Numbered from the stretch's first letter, positions 1-12,984 are shown. The stretch: 64,000 nucleotides of DNA from Auanema rhodensis (GCA_964057225.1 OZ059900.1:22893638-22957637), one strand, 5' to 3'. Numbers and translations: made by a program. Notes: a model not told the origin generated them from the sequence alone.

Positions 1-390
1 AAAATGAAGCATTTTACATGCTGAACACTAGAAAAATACAAAAACACAGTATTTCTCATGAGAAATATTTTATTATGCTGGAAAACCAGTTTTTGGAAAT
101 TTCGCTGTAACAAGGTTTTGACTTACGATTTCATGTGTTCAAACTCATGCAATGTCAATGAAACCTAGCTCAAAATTGTTTGTACAACGTCTAGTTCCAC
201 TTTCACGACAAAAAAACAGGGGTTAGAAAATTAAGGAAATTAGCATATTCTGAGGGCACGCCCCTTATGGCTAATATTGATTAAATCGATTTTTGTTCAT
301 ATGAGTCGTCAAATGCAACGAATTTCAGCGTTTTACATACTAAAATGAAGCATTTTACATGCTGAACACTAGAAAAATACAAAAACACAG

Positions 391-408
391 TATTTCTCAT
401 GAGAAATA
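391..408. repeat. Perfect 18-bp palindrome inside the satellite unit
   Basis: TATTTCTCATGAGAAATA equals its own reverse complement. It lies at unit positions 50-67. The perfect form occurs in about 23 units: those starting at 1, 342, 1026, 1710, 2053, 5127, 5811, 6154, 7862, 9227, 9910, 11276, 11959, 13669, 14695, 15721, 17089, 18115, 19141, 19825, 21191, 22217 and, isolated, 44871. Elsewhere T56 is C (TTTCCCATGAG), which breaks one pair. Many units right of 36562 also have G60 to A (CCCATAAG), which breaks another. It could be a protein-binding dyad or a neutral feature; the sequence alone does not decide. Confidence 0.85.
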
Positions 409-521
409 TTTTATTATGCTGGAAAACCAGTTTTTGGAAATTTCGCTGTAAACAAGGTTTTGACTTACGATTTCATGTGTTCAAACTCATGCAATGTCAA
501 TGAAACCTAGCTCAAAATTGT

Positions 522-529
522 TTGTACAA
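522..529. repeat. 8-bp palindrome TTGTACAA in the unit
   Basis: A perfect 8-bp palindrome lies at unit positions 181-188. It is present in the TTG class of units and lost where positions 182-183 read CG, CC or CT (TCGTACAA, TCCTACAA, TCTTACAA). Nearly every unit that carries the perfect 18-bp palindrome also carries this one; the unit at 7862 has TTGTACAT instead. Function unknown. Confidence 0.7.
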
Positions 530-595
530 CGTCTAGTTCCACTTTCACGACAAAAAAACAGGGGTTAGAAAATTAAGGAAATTAGCATATTCTGA

Positions 596-605
596 GGGCA
601 CGCCC
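596..605. repeat. GC-rich dyad GGGC-AC-GCCC in the unit
   Basis: The only strongly GC-rich spot in the unit is an inverted repeat of 4 bp with a 2-bp centre, at unit positions 255-264. It is conserved in most of the 188 units. Known disruptions are GCTCC in place of GCCCC (for example units at 1368, 5469, 7521, 8545 and 10252), GGAACG (1710, 5811), GCCACTT (26657, 31440, 33489, 34172), GCCCATT (36562, 39208), GCCCGTT (57855, 59566) and a 7-bp deletion in the unit at 47604. It could be a hairpin or binding site, but no function can be assigned. Confidence 0.6.
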
Positions 606-3077
606 CTTATGGCTAATATTGATTAAATCGATTTTTGTTCATATGAGTAGTCAAATGCAACGAATTTCAGCGTGTTACATACTAAAATGAAGCATTTTAC
701 ATGCTGAACACTAGAAAAATACAAAAACACAGTTTTTCCCATGAGAAATATTTTATTATGCTGGAAAACCAGTTTTTGGAAATTTCGCTGTAAACAAGGT
801 TTTGACTTACGATTTCATGTGTTCAAACTCATGCAATGTCAATGAAACCTAGCTCAAAATTGTTTGTACAACGTCTAGTTCCACTTTCACGACAAAAAAA
901 CAAGGGTTAGAAAATTAAGGAAATTAGCATATTCTGAGGGCACGCCCCTTATGGCTAATATTGATTAAATCGATTTTTGTTCATATGAGTCGTCAAATGC
1001 AACGAATTTCAGCGTGTTACATACTAAAATGAAGCATTTTACATGCTGAACACTAGAAAAATACAAAAACACAGTATTTCTCATGAGAAATATTTTATTA
1101 TGCTGGAAAACCAGTTTTTGGAAATTTCGCTGTAAACAAGGTTTTGACTTACGATTTCATGTGTTCAAACTCATGCAATGTCAATGAAACCTAGCTCAAA
1201 ATTGTTTGTACAACGTCTAGTTCCACTTTCACGACAAAAAAACAGGGGTTAGAAAATTAAGGAAATTAGCATATTCTGAGGGCACGCCCCTTATGGCTAA
1301 TATTGATTAAATCGATTTTTGTTCATATGAGTAGTCAAATGCAACGAATTTCAGCGTGTTACATACTAAAATGAAGCATTTTACATGCTGAACACTAGAA
1401 AAATACAAAAACACAGTTTTTTCCATGAGAAATATTTTATTATGCTGGAAAACCAGTTTTTGGAAATTTCGCTGTAAACAAGGTTTTGACTTACGATTTC
1501 ATGTGTTCAAACTCATGCAATGTCAATGAAACCTAGCTCAAAATTGTTTGTACAACGTCTAGTTCCACTTTCACGACAAAAAAACAGGGGTTAGAAAATT
1601 AAGGAAATTAGCATATTCTGAGGGCACGCTCCTTATGGCTAATATTGATTAAATCGATTTTTGTTCATATGAATCGTCAAATGCCACGAATTTCAGCGTG
1701 TTACATACTAAAATGAAGCATTTTACATGCTGAACACTAGAAAAATACAAAACCACAGTATTTCTCATGAGAAATATTTTATTATGCTGGAAAACCAGTT
1801 TTTGGAAATTTCGCTGTAAACAAGGTTTTGACTTACGATTTCATGTGTTCAAACTCATGCAATGTCAATGAAACCTAGCTCAAAATTGTTTGTACAACGT
1901 CTAGTTCCTCTTTCACGACAAAAAAACAGGGTGTTAGAAAATTAAGGAAATTAGCATATTCTGAGGGAACGCCCCTTATGGCTAATATTGATTAAATCGA
2001 TTTTTGTTCATATGAGTCGTCAAATGCAACGAATTTCAGCGTGTTACATACTAAAATGAAACATTTTACATGCTGAACACTAGAAAAATACAAAAACACA
2101 GTATTTCTCATGAGAAATATTTTATTATGCTGGAAAACCAGTTTTTGGAAATTTCGCTGTAAACAAGGTTTTGACTTACGATTTCATGTGTTCAAACTCA
2201 TGCAATGTCAATGAAACCTAGCTCAAAATTGTTTGTACAACGTCTAGTTCCACTTTCACGACAAAAAAACAGGGGTTAGAAAATTAAGGAAATTAGCATA
2301 TTCTGAGGGCACGCCCCTTATGGCTAATATTGATTAAATCGATTTTTGTTCATATCAGTCGTCAAATGCAACGAATTTCAGCGTGTTACAAACTAAAATG
2401 AAGCATTTTACATGCTGAACACTAGAAAAATACAAAACTACAGTATTTCCCATGAGAAATATTTTATTATGCTGGAAAACCAGTTTTTGGAAATTTCGCT
2501 GTAAACAAGGTTTTGACTTACGATTTCATGTGTTCAAACTCATGCAATGTCAATGAAACCTAGCTCAAAATTGTTTGTACAACGTCTAGTTCCACTTTCA
2601 CGACAAAAAAACAAGGGTTAGAAAATTAAGGAAATTAGCATATTCTGAGGGCACGCCCCTTATGGCTAATATTGATTAAATCGATTTTTGTTCATATGAG
2701 TAGTCAAATGCAACGAATTTCAGCGTGTTACATACTAAAATGAAGCATTTTACATGCTGAACACTAGAAAAATACAAAAACACAGTATTTCCCATGAGAA
2801 ATATTTTATTATGCTGGAAAACCAGTTTTTGGAAATTTCGCTGTAAACAAGGTTTGATATACGATTTCATGTGTTCAAACTCATGCAATGTCAATGAAAC
2901 CTAGCTCAAAATTGTTCGTACAACGTCTAGTTCCACTTTCACGACAAAAAAACAGGGGTTAGAAAATTTAGGAAATTAGCATATTCTGAGGGCACGCCCC
3001 TTATGGCTAATATTGATTAAATCGATTTTTGTTCATATGAGTCGTCAAATGCAACGAATTTCAGCGTGTTACATACT

Positions 3078-5126
3078 TAAATGAAGTATTTTACATGCTG
3101 AACACTAGAAAAATACAAAAACACAGTATTTCCCAAGAGAAATATTTTATTATGCTGGAAAACCAGTTTTTGGAAATTTCGCTGTAAACAAGGTTTTGAC
3201 TTACGATTTCATGTGTTCAAACTCATGCAATGTCAATGAAACCTAGCTCAAAATTGTTCCTACAACGTCTAGTTCCACTTTCACGACAAAAAACAGGGGT
3301 TAGAAAATTAAGGAAATTAGCATATTCTGAGGGCACGCCCCTTATGGCTAATATTGATTAAATCGATTTTTGTTCATATGAGTAGTCAAATGCAACGAAT
3401 TTCAGCGTGTTACATACTAAAATGAAGCATTTTACATGCTGAACACTAGAAAAATACAAAAACACAGTTTTTCCCATGAGAAATATTTTATTATGCTGGA
3501 AAACCAGTTTTTGGAAATTTCGCTGTAAACAAGGTTTTGACTTACGATTTCATGTGTTCAAACTCATGCAATGTCAATGAAACCTAGCTCAAAATTGTTT
3601 GTACAACGTCTAGTTCCACTTTCACGACAAAAATACAAGGGTTAGAAAATTAAGGAAATTAGCATATTCTGAGGGCACGCCCCTTATGGCTAATATTGAT
3701 TAAATCGATTTTTGTTCATATGAGTCGTCAAATGCAACGAATTTCAGCGTGTTACATACTTAAATGAAGTATTTTACATGCTGAACACTAGAAAAATACA
3801 AAAACACAGTATTTCCCAAGAGAAATATTTTATTATGCTGGAAAACCAGTTTTTGGAAATTTCGCTGTAAACAAGGTTTTGACTTACGATTTCATGTGTT
3901 CAAACTCATGCAATGTCAATGAAACCTAGCTCAAAATTGTTCCTACAACGTCTAGTTCCACTTTCACGACAAAAAACAGGGGTTAGAAAATTAAGGAAAT
4001 TAGCATATTCTGAGGGCACGCCCCTTATGGCTAATATTGATTAAATCGATTTTTGTTCATATGAGTAGTCAAATGCAACGAATTTCAGCGTGTTACATAC
4101 TAAAATGAAGCATTTTACATGCTGAACACTAGAAAAATACAAAAACACAGTTTTTCCCATGAGAAATATTTTATTATGCTGGAAAACCAGTTTTTGGAAA
4201 TTTCGCTGTAAACAAGGTTTTGACTTACGATTTCATGTGTTCAAACTCATGCAATGTCAATGAAACCTAGCTCAAAATTGTTTGTACAACGTCTAGTTCC
4301 ACTTTCACGACAAAAAAACAGGGGTTAGAAAATTTAGGAAATTAGCATATTCTGAGGGCACGCCCCTTATGGCTAATATTGATTAAATCGATTTTTGTTC
4401 ATATGAGTCGTCAAATGCAACGAATTTCAGCGTGTTACATACTTAAATGAAGTATTTTACATGCTGAACACTAGAAAAATACAAAAACACAGTATTTCCC
4501 AAGAGAAATATTTTATTATGCTGGAAAACCAGTTTTTGGAAATTTCGCTGTAAACAAGGTTTTGACTTACGATTTCATGTGTTCAAACTCATGCAATGTC
4601 AATGAAACCTAGCTCAAAATTGTTCCTACAACGTCTAGTTCCACTTTCACGACAAAAAACAGGGGTTAGAAAATTAAGGAAATTAGCATATTCTGAGGGC
4701 ACGCCCCTTATGGCTAATATTGATTAAATCGATTTTTGTTCATATGAGTAGTCAAATGCAACGAATTTCAGCGTGTTACATACTAAAATGAAGCATTTTA
4801 CATGCTGAACACTAGAAAAATACAAAAACACAGTTTTTCCCATGAGAAATATTTTATTATGCTGGAAAACCAGTTTTTGGAAATTTCGCTGTAAACAAGG
4901 TTTTGACTTACGATTTCATGTGTTCAAACTCATGCAATGTCAATGAAACCTAGCTCAAAATTGTTTGTACAACGTCTAGTTCCACTTTCACGACAAAAAT
5001 ACAAGGGTTAGAAAATTAAGGAAATTAGCATATTCTGAGGGCACGCCCCTTATGGCTAATATTGATTAAATCGATTTTTGTTCATATGAGTCGTCAAATG
5101 CAACGAATTTCAGCGTGTTACATACT
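3078..5126 (+). repeat. 683-bp dimeric higher-order repeat, three copies
   Basis: Unit starts are 3078, 3419, 3761, 4102, 4444 and 4785. The odd member (341 bp) begins TAAATGAAGT and carries CCCAAGAG, GTTCCTAC, an A6 tract and GAGTAGTC. The even member (342 bp) carries AGTTTTTCCC, GTTTGTAC and GAGTCGTC. The pair repeats at exactly 683 bp (3078, 3761, 4444). The first and third even members have ATACAAGGG, while the middle one has ACAGGGG and AATTTAGG. A single TAAATGAAGT/CCCAAGAG unit also occurs at 7521 and 8545, outside this block. Confidence 0.9.
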
Positions 5127-6837
5127 AAAATGAAGCATTTTACATGCTGAACACTAGAAAAATACAAAAACACAGTATTTCTCATGAGAAATATTTTATT
5201 ATGCTGGAAAACCAGTTTTTGGAAAATTCGCTGTAAACAAGGTTTTGACTTACGATTTCATGTGTTCAAACTCATGCAATGTCAATGAAACCTAGCTCAA
5301 AATTGTTTGTACAACGTCTAGTTCCACTTTCACGACAAAAAAACAGGGGTTAGAAAATTAAGGAAATTAGCATATTCTGAGGGCACGCCCCTTATGGCTA
5401 ATATTGATTAAATCGATTTTTGTTCATATGAGTAGTCAAATGCAACGAATTTCAGCGTGTTACATACTAAAATGAAGCATTTTACATGCTGAACACTAGA
5501 AAAATACAAAAACACAGTTTTTTCCATGAGAAATATTTTATTATGCTGGAAAACCAGTTTTTGGAAATTTCGCTGTAAACAAGGTTTTGACTTACGATTT
5601 CATGTGTTCAAACTCATGCAATGTCAATGAAACCTAGCTCAAAATTGTTTGTACAACGTCTAGTTCCACTTTCACGACAAAAAAACAGGGGTTAGAAAAT
5701 TAAGGAAATTAGCATATTCTGAGGGCACGCTCCTTATGGCTAATATTGATTAAATCGATTTTTGTTCATATGAGTCGTCAAATGCCACGAATTTCAGCGT
5801 GTTACATACTAAAATGAAGCATTTTACATGCTGAACACTAGAAAAATACAAAACCACAGTATTTCTCATGAGAAATATTTTATTATGCTGGAAAACCAGT
5901 TTTTGGAAATTTCGCTGTAAACAAGGTTTTGACTTACGATTTCATGTGTTCAAACTCATGCAATGTCAATGAAACCTAGCTCAAAATTGTTTGTACAACG
6001 TCTAGTTCCTCTTTCACGACAAAAAAACAGGGTGTTAGAAAATTAAGGAAATTAGCATATTCTGAGGGAACGCCCCTTATGGCTAATATTGATTAAATCG
6101 ATTTTTGTTCATATGAGTCGTCAAATGCAACGAATTTCAGCGTGTTACATACTAAAATGAAGCATTTTACATGCTGAACACTAGAAAAATACAAAAACAC
6201 AGTATTTCTCATGAGAAATATTTTATTATGCTGGAAAACCAGTTTTTGGAAATTTCGCTGTAAACAAGGTTTTGACTTACGATTTCATGTGTTCAAACTC
6301 ATGCAATGTCAATGAAACCTAGCTCAAAATTGTTTGTACAACGTCTAGTTCCACTTTCACGACAAAAAAACAGGGGTTAGAAAATTAAGGAAATTAGCAT
6401 ATTCTGAGGGCACGCCCCTTATGGCTAATATTGATTAAATCGATTTTTGTTCATATCAGTCGTCAAATGCAACGAATTTCAGCGTGTTACAAACTAAAAT
6501 GAAGCATTTTACATGCTGAACACTAGAAAAATACAAAACTACAGTATTTCCCATGAGAAATATTTTATTATGCTGGAAAACCAGTTTTTGGAAATTTCGC
6601 TGTAAACAAGGTTTTGACTTACGATTTCATGTGTTCAAACTCATGCAATGTCAATGAAACCTAGCTCAAAATTGTTTGTACAACGTCTAGTTCCACTTTC
6701 ACGACAAAAAAACAAGGGTTAGAAAATTAAGGAAATTAGCATATTCTGAGGGCACGCCCCTTATGGCTAATATTGATTAAATCGATTTTTGTTCATATGA
6801 GTCGTCAAATGCAACGAATTTCAGCGTGTTACATACT
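5127..6837 (+). repeat. Second copy of the 1026-2736 segment
   Basis: Five units (5127, 5469, 5811, 6154, 6496) match the five at 1026-2736 at an offset of 4101 bp, marker by marker. Shared rare variants are TTTTTTCCATG, GCACGCTCC, ATGCCACG, AAACCACA, TTCCTCTTT, the inserted T in CAGGGTGTTAG, GGGAACG, CATATCAGTCG, ACAAACTAAAATG and AAACTACA. Small later differences are AATTTCGC against AAATTCGC in the first unit, GAATCGTC against GAGTCGTC in the second, GAAAC against GAAGC in the fourth and GAGTAG against GAGTCG in the fifth. The copies were separated by the dimer block. Confidence 0.9.
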
Positions 6838-8885
6838 AAAATGAAGCATTTCACATGCTGAACACTAGAAAAATACAAAAACACAGTATTTCCCATGAGA
6901 AATATTTTATTATGCTGGAAAACCAGTTTTTGGAAATTTCGCTGTAAACAAGGTTTTGACTTACGATTTCATGTGTTCAAACTCATGCAATGTCAATGAA
7001 ACCTAGCTCAAAATTGTTTGTACAACGTCTAGTTCCACTTTCACGACAAAAAAACAGGGGTTAGAAAATTAAGGAAATTAGCATATTCTGAGGGCACGCC
7101 CCTTATGGCTAATATTGATTTAAACGATTTTTGTTCATATGAGTCGTCAAATGCAACGAATTTCAGCGTGTTACATACTAAAATGAAGCATTTTACATGC
7201 TGAACACTAGAAAAATACAAAAACACAGTATTTCCCATGAGAAATATTTTATTATGCTGGAAAACCAGTTTTTGGAAATTTCGCTGTAAACAAGGTTTGA
7301 TATACGATTTCATGTGTTCAAACTCATGCAATGTCAATGAAACCTAGCTCAAAATTGTTCGTACAACGTCTAGTTCCACTTTCACGACAAAAAAACAGGG
7401 GTTAGAAAATTTAGGAAATTAGCATATTCTGAGGGCACGCCCCTTATGGCTAATATTGATTAAATCGATTTTTGTTCATATGAGTCGTCAAATGCAACGA
7501 ATTTCAGCGTGTTACATACTTAAATGAAGTATTTTACATGCTGAACACTAGAAAAATACAAAAACACAGTATTTCCCAAGAGAAATATTTTATTATGCTG
7601 GAAAACCAGTTTTTGGAAATTTCGCTGTAAACAAGGTTTTGACTTACGATTTCATGTGTTCAAACTCATGCAATGTCAATGAAACCTAGCTCAAAATTGT
7701 TCCTACAACGTCTAGTTCCACTTTCACGACAAAAAACAGGGGTTAGAAAATTAAGGAAATTAGCATATTCTGAGGGCACGCTCCTTATGGCTAATATTGA
7801 TTAAATCGATTTTTGTTCATATGAGTCGTCAAATGCAACGAATTTCAGCGTGTTACATACTAAAATGAAGCATTTTACATGCTGAACACTAGAAAAATAC
7901 AAAAACACAGTATTTCTCATGAGAAATATTTTATTATGCTGGAAAACCAGTTTTTGGAAATTTCGCTGTAAACAAGGTTTTGACTTACGATTTCATGTGT
8001 TCAAACTCATGCAATGTCAATGAAACCTAGCTCAAAATTGTTTGTACATTGTCTAGTTCCACTTTCACGACAAAAAAACAAGGGTTAGAAAATTAAGGAA
8101 ATTAGCATATTCTGAGGGCACGCCCCTTATGGCTAATATTGATTAAATCGATTTTTGTTCATATGAGTAGTCAAATGCAACGAATTTCAGCGTGTTACAT
8201 ACTAAAATGAAGCATTTTACATGCTGAACACTAGAAAAATACAAAAACACAGTATTTCCCATGAGAAATATTTTATTATGCTGGAAAACCAGTTTTTGGA
8301 AATTTCGCTGTAAACAAGGTTTGATATACGATTTCATGTGTTCAAACTCATGCAATGTCAATGAAACCTAGCTCAAAATTGTTCGTACAACGTCTAGTTC
8401 CACTTTCACGACAAAAAAACAGGGGTTAGAAAATTTAGGAAATTAGCATATTCTGAGGGCACGCCCCTTATGGCTAATATTGATTAAATCGATTTTTGTT
8501 CATATGAGTCGTCAAATGCAACGAATTTCAGCGTGTTACATACTTAAATGAAGTATTTTACATGCTGAACACTAGAAAAATACAAAAACACAGTATTTCC
8601 CAAGAGAAATATTTTATTATGCTGGAAAACCAGTTTTTGGAAATTTCGTTGTAAACAAGGTTTTGACTTACGATTTCATGTGTTCAAACTCATGCAATGT
8701 CAATGAAACCTAGCTCAAAATTGTTCCTACAACGTCTAGTTCCACTTTCACGACAAAAAACAGGGGTTAGAAAATTAAGGAAATTAGCATATTCTGAGGG
8801 CACGCTCCTTATGGCTAATATTGATTAAATCGATTTTTGTTCATATGAGTCGTCAAATGCAACGAATTTCAGCGTGTTACATACT
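6838..8885 (+). repeat. Six mixed units with a repeated GATATACG/CCCAAGAG pair
   Basis: Units start at 6838, 7180, 7521, 7862, 8204 and 8545. The pair 7180+7521 (GGTTTGATATACG unit, then TAAATGAAGT/CCCAAGAG unit) recurs at 8204+8545 and matches 2737+3078. The first unit (6838) is the leftmost with TTTCACATG at 13-21 and with TTTAAACG at 284-287, variants that become common after 12985. The 7862 unit has GTACATTGTC in place of GTACAACGTC. Confidence 0.82.
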
Positions 8886-11800
8886 AAAATGAAGCATTTT
8901 ACATGCTGAACACTAGAAAAATACAAAAACACAGTTTTTCCCATGAGAAATATTTTATTATGCTGGAAAACCAGTTTTTGGAAATTTCGCTGTAAACAAG
9001 GTTTTGACTTACGATTTCATGTGTTCAAACTCTTGCAATGTCAATGAAACCTAGCTCAAAATTGTTCCTACAACGTCTAGTTCCACTTTCACGACAAAAA
9101 ACAGGGGTTAGAAAATTAAGGAAATTAGCATATTCTGAGGGCACGCCCCTTATGGCTAATATTGATTAAATCGATTTTTGTTCATATGAGTCGTCAAATG
9201 CAACGAATTTCAGCGTGTTACATACTAAAATGAAGTATTTTACATGCTGAACACTAGAAAAATACAAAAACACAGTATTTCTCATGAGAAATATTTTATT
9301 ATGCTGGAAAACCAGTTTTTGGAAATTTCGCTGTAAACAAGGTTTTGACTTACGATTTCATGTGTTCAAACTCATGCAATGTCAATGAAACCTAGCTCAA
9401 AATTGTTTGTACAACGTCTAGTTCCACTTTCACGACAAAAAAACAGGGGTTAGAAAATTAAGGAAATTAGCATATTCTGAGGGCACGCCCCTTATGGCTA
9501 ATATTGATTAAATCGATTTTTGTTCATATGAGTCGTCAAATGCAACGAATTTCAGTGTGTTACATACCAAAATGAAGCATTTTACATGCTGAACACTAGA
9601 AAAACACAAAAACACAGTATTTCCCATGAGAAATATTTTATTATGCTGGAAAACCAGTTTTTGGAAATTTCGCTGTAAACAAGGTTTTGACTTACGATTT
9701 CATGTGTTCAAACTCATGCAATGTCAATGAAACCTAGCTCAAAATTGTTCCTACAACGTTTAGTTCCACTTTCACGACAAAAAACAGGGGTTAGAAAATT
9801 AAGGAAATTAGCATATTCTGAGGGCACGCCCCTTATGGCTAATATTGATTAAATCGATTTTTGTTCATATGAGTCGTCAAATGCAACGAATTTCAGCGTG
9901 TTACATACTACAATGAAGCATTTTACATGCTGAACACTAGAAAAATACAAAAACACAGTATTTCTCATGAGAAATATTTTATTATGCTGGAAAACCAGTT
10001 TTTGGAAATTTCGCTGTAAACAAGGTTTTGACTTACGATTTCATGTGTTCAAACTCATGCAATGTCAATGAAACCTAGCTCAAAATTGTTTGTACAACGT
10101 CTAGTTCCACTTTCACGACAAAAAAACAGGGGTTAGAAAATTAAGGAAATTAGCATATTCTGAGGGCACGCCCCTTATGGCTAATATTGATTTAAACGAT
10201 TTTTGTTCATATGAGTCGTCAAATGCAACGAATTTCAGCGTGTTACATACTAAAATGAAGCATTTCACATGCTGAACACTAGAAAAATACAAAAACACAG
10301 TATTTCCCATGAGAAATATTTTATTATGCTGGAAAAACAGTTTTTGGAAATTTCGCTGTAAACAAGGTTTTGACTTACGATTTCATGTGTTCAAACTCAT
10401 GCAATGTCAATGAAACCTAGCTCAAAATTGTTCCTACAACGTCTAGTTCCACTTTCACGACAAAAAACAGGGGTTAGAAAATTAAGGAAATTAGCATATT
10501 CTGAGGGCACGCTCCTTATGGCTAATATTGATTAAATCGATTTTTGTTCATATGAGTCGTCAAATGCAACGAATTTCAGCGTGTTACATACTAAAATGAA
10601 GCATTTTACATGCTGAACACTAAAAAAATACAAAAACACAGTATTTCCCATGAGAAATATTTTATTATGCTGGAAAACCAGTTTTTGGAAATTTCGCTGT
10701 AAACAAGGTTTTGACTTACGATTTCATATGTTCAAACTCATGCAATGTCAATGAAACCTAGCTCAAAATTGTTTGTACAACGTCTAGTTCCACTTTCACG
10801 ACAAAAAAACAGGGGTTAGAAAATTAAGGAAATTAGCATATTCTGAGGGCACGCCCCTTATGGCTAATATTGATTAAATCGATTTTTGTTCATATGAGTC
10901 GTCAAATGCAACGAATTTCAGCGTGTTACATACTAAAATGAAGCATTTTACATGCTGAACACTAGAAAAATACAAAAACACAGTTTTTCCCATGAGAAAT
11001 ATTTTATTATGCTGGAAAACCAGTTTTTGGAAATTTCGCTGTAAACAAGGTTTTGACTTACGATTTCATGTGTTCAAACTCTTGCAATGTCAATGAAACC
11101 TAGCTCAAAATTGTTCCTACAACGTCTAGTTCCACTTTCACGACAAAAAACAGGGGTTAGAAAATTAAGGAAATTAGCATATTCTGAGGGCACGCCCCTT
11201 ATGGCTAATATTGATTAAATCGATTTTTGTTCATATGAGTCGTCAAATGCAACGAATTTCAGCGTGTTACATACTAAAATGAAGTATTTTACATGCTGAA
11301 CACTAGAAAAATACAAAAACACAGTATTTCTCATGAGAAATATTTTATTATGCTGGAAAACCAGTTTTTGGAAATTTCGCTGTAAACAAGGTTTTGACTT
11401 ACGATTTCATGTGTTCAAACTCATGCAATGTCAATGAAACCTAGCTCAAAATTGTTTGTACAACGTCTAGTTCCACTTTCACGACAAAAAAACAGGGGTT
11501 AGAAAATTAAGGAAATTAGCATATTCTGAGGGCACGCCCCTTATGGCTAATATTGATTAAATCGATTTTTGTTCATATGAGTCGTCAAATGCAACGAATT
11601 TCAGTGTGTTACATACCAAAATGAAGCATTTTACATGCTGAACACTAGAAAAACACAAAAACACAGTATTTCCCATGAGAAATATTTTATTATGCTGGAA
11701 AACCAGTTTTTGGAAATTTCGCTGTAAACAAGGTTTTGACTTACGATTTCATGTGTTCAAACTCATGCAATGTCAATGAAACCTAGCTCAAAATTGTTCC

Positions 11801-12300
11801 TACAACGTTTAGTTCCACTTTCACGACAAAAAACAGGGGTTAGAAAATTAAGGAAATTAGCATATTCTGAGGGCACGCCCCTTATGGCTAATATTGATTA
11901 AATCGATTTTTGTTCATATGAGTCGTCAAATGCAACGAATTTCAGCGTGTTACATACTAAAATGAAGCATTTTACATGCTGAACACTAGAAAAATACAAA
12001 AACACAGTATTTCTCATGAGAAATATTTTATTATGCTGGAAAACCAGTTTTTGGAAATTTCGCTGTAAACAAGGTTTTGACTTACGATTTCATGTGTTCA
12101 AACTCATGCAATGTCAATGAAACCTAGCTCAAAATTGTTTGTACAACGTCTAGTTCCACTTTCACGACAAAAAAACAGGGGTTAGAAAATTTAGGAAATT
12201 AGCATATTCTGAGGGCACGCCCCTTATGGCTAATATTGATTAAATCGATTTTTGTTCATATGAGTCGTCAAATGCAACGAATTTTAGCGTGTTACATACT
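8886..12300 (+). repeat. 2049-bp hexameric repeat, about 1.7 copies
   Basis: Units at 8886, 9227, 9569 and 9910 match those at 10935, 11276, 11618 and 11959 at an offset of 2049 bp. Shared private variants include CTCTTGC with the T51 class, GAAGT with CTCATGAG, TCAGTGTGTTACATACC and CGTTTAG with AAAACACAAAA. Units 10252 and 10593 complete the first hexamer. The fourth members differ: 9910 has ACAATG and TTTAAACG, while 11959 has AATTTAGG and ATTTTAGCG. Confidence 0.87.
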
Positions 12301-12984
12301 TAAATGAAGTATTTTACATGCTGAACACTAGAAAAATACAAAAACACAGTATTTCCCATGAGAAATATTTTATTATGCTGGAAAACCAGTTTTTGGAAAT
12401 TTCGCTGTAAACAAGGTTTTGACTTACGATTTCATGTGTTCAAACTCATGCAATGTCAATGAAACCTAGCTCAAAATTGTTTGTACAACGTCTAGTTCCA
12501 CTTTCACGACAAAAAAACAGGGGTTAGAAAATTAAGGAAATTAGCATATTCTGAGGGCACGCCCCTTATGGCTAATATTGATTAAATCGATTTTTGTTCA
12601 TATGAGTCGTCAAATGCAACGAATTTCAGCGTGTTACATACTTAAATGAAGTATTTTACATGCTGAACACTAGAAAAATACAAAAACACAGTATTTCCCA
12701 TGAGAAATATTTTATTATGCTGGAAAACCAGTTTTTGGAAATTTCGCTGTAAACAAGGTTTTGACTTACGATTTCATGTGTTCAAACTCATGCAATGTCA
12801 ATGAAACCTAGCTCAAAATTGTTTGTACAACGTTTAGTTCCACTTTCACGACAAAAAAACAGGGGTTAGAAAATTAAGGAAATTAGCATATTCTGAGGGC
12901 ACGCCCCTTATGGCTAATATTGATTAAATCGATTTTTGTTCATATGAGTAGTCAAATGCAACGAATTTCAGCGTGTTACATACT
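12301..12984 (+). repeat. Two transition units before the trimer
   Basis: Units 12301 and 12643 both begin TAAATGAAGT with CCCATGAG and GTTTGTAC. The second has CGTTTAG and GAGTAGTC; the same 3' combination reappears in the extra unit at 16063 inside the trimer block. Nothing else is present. Confidence 0.8.

Larger units (their letters stand above)
342..683 (+). repeat. Representative satellite unit with internal landmarks
   Basis: This full-length 342-bp unit is close to the consensus and serves as the reference frame. Landmarks in unit positions: 18-bp palindrome at 50-67; short hairpin CTGG-AAAA-CCAG at 78-89; CENP-B-box-like motif at 100-116; 8-bp palindrome TTGTACAA at 181-188; A7 tract at 211-217; GC-rich dyad GGGC-AC-GCCC at 255-264; palindrome AAATCGATTT at 284-293. 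Common variant positions are 1, 8-10, 15, 19, 36, 48, 51, 56, 60, 86, 99, 108, 113, 136-137, 141, 157, 177, 182-183, 195, 234, 284/287, 308 and 321. This copy carries the C-to-A change at 308 (GAGTAGTC), which recurs mainly in the left third. Both strands have stops in nearly every unit, so the unit is not coding. Confidence 0.93.
1..3077 (+). repeat. Left block: nine mixed units
   Basis: Units start at 1, 342, 684, 1026, 1368, 1710, 2053, 2395 and 2737. Most are TTG at 181-183, and they alternate between the perfect-palindrome class (CTCATGAG) and classes with a T at 51 or CCC at 55-57. The first unit is 341 bp because one A is missing in CTGTAACAAGG. The unit at 1710 is 343 bp through an inserted T (CAGGGTGTTAG) and also has GGGAACGCC. 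The unit at 2737 has GGTTTGATATACG in place of GGTTTTGACTTACG, a 1-bp loss. Units 1026 to 2736 reappear at 5127-6837. Confidence 0.85.

Noticed and set aside
478-489. RNA polymerase III B-box-like GTTCAAACTC, suggesting a tRNA or SINE origin
   Set aside because: It departs from the B-box consensus in its last bases, no A box is found at the right distance upstream, and no cloverleaf can be formed.
596-605. Rho-independent terminator at the GC-rich dyad
   Set aside because: The stem is only 4 bp with a 2-bp loop, is not followed by a T-run, and there are no genes to terminate.
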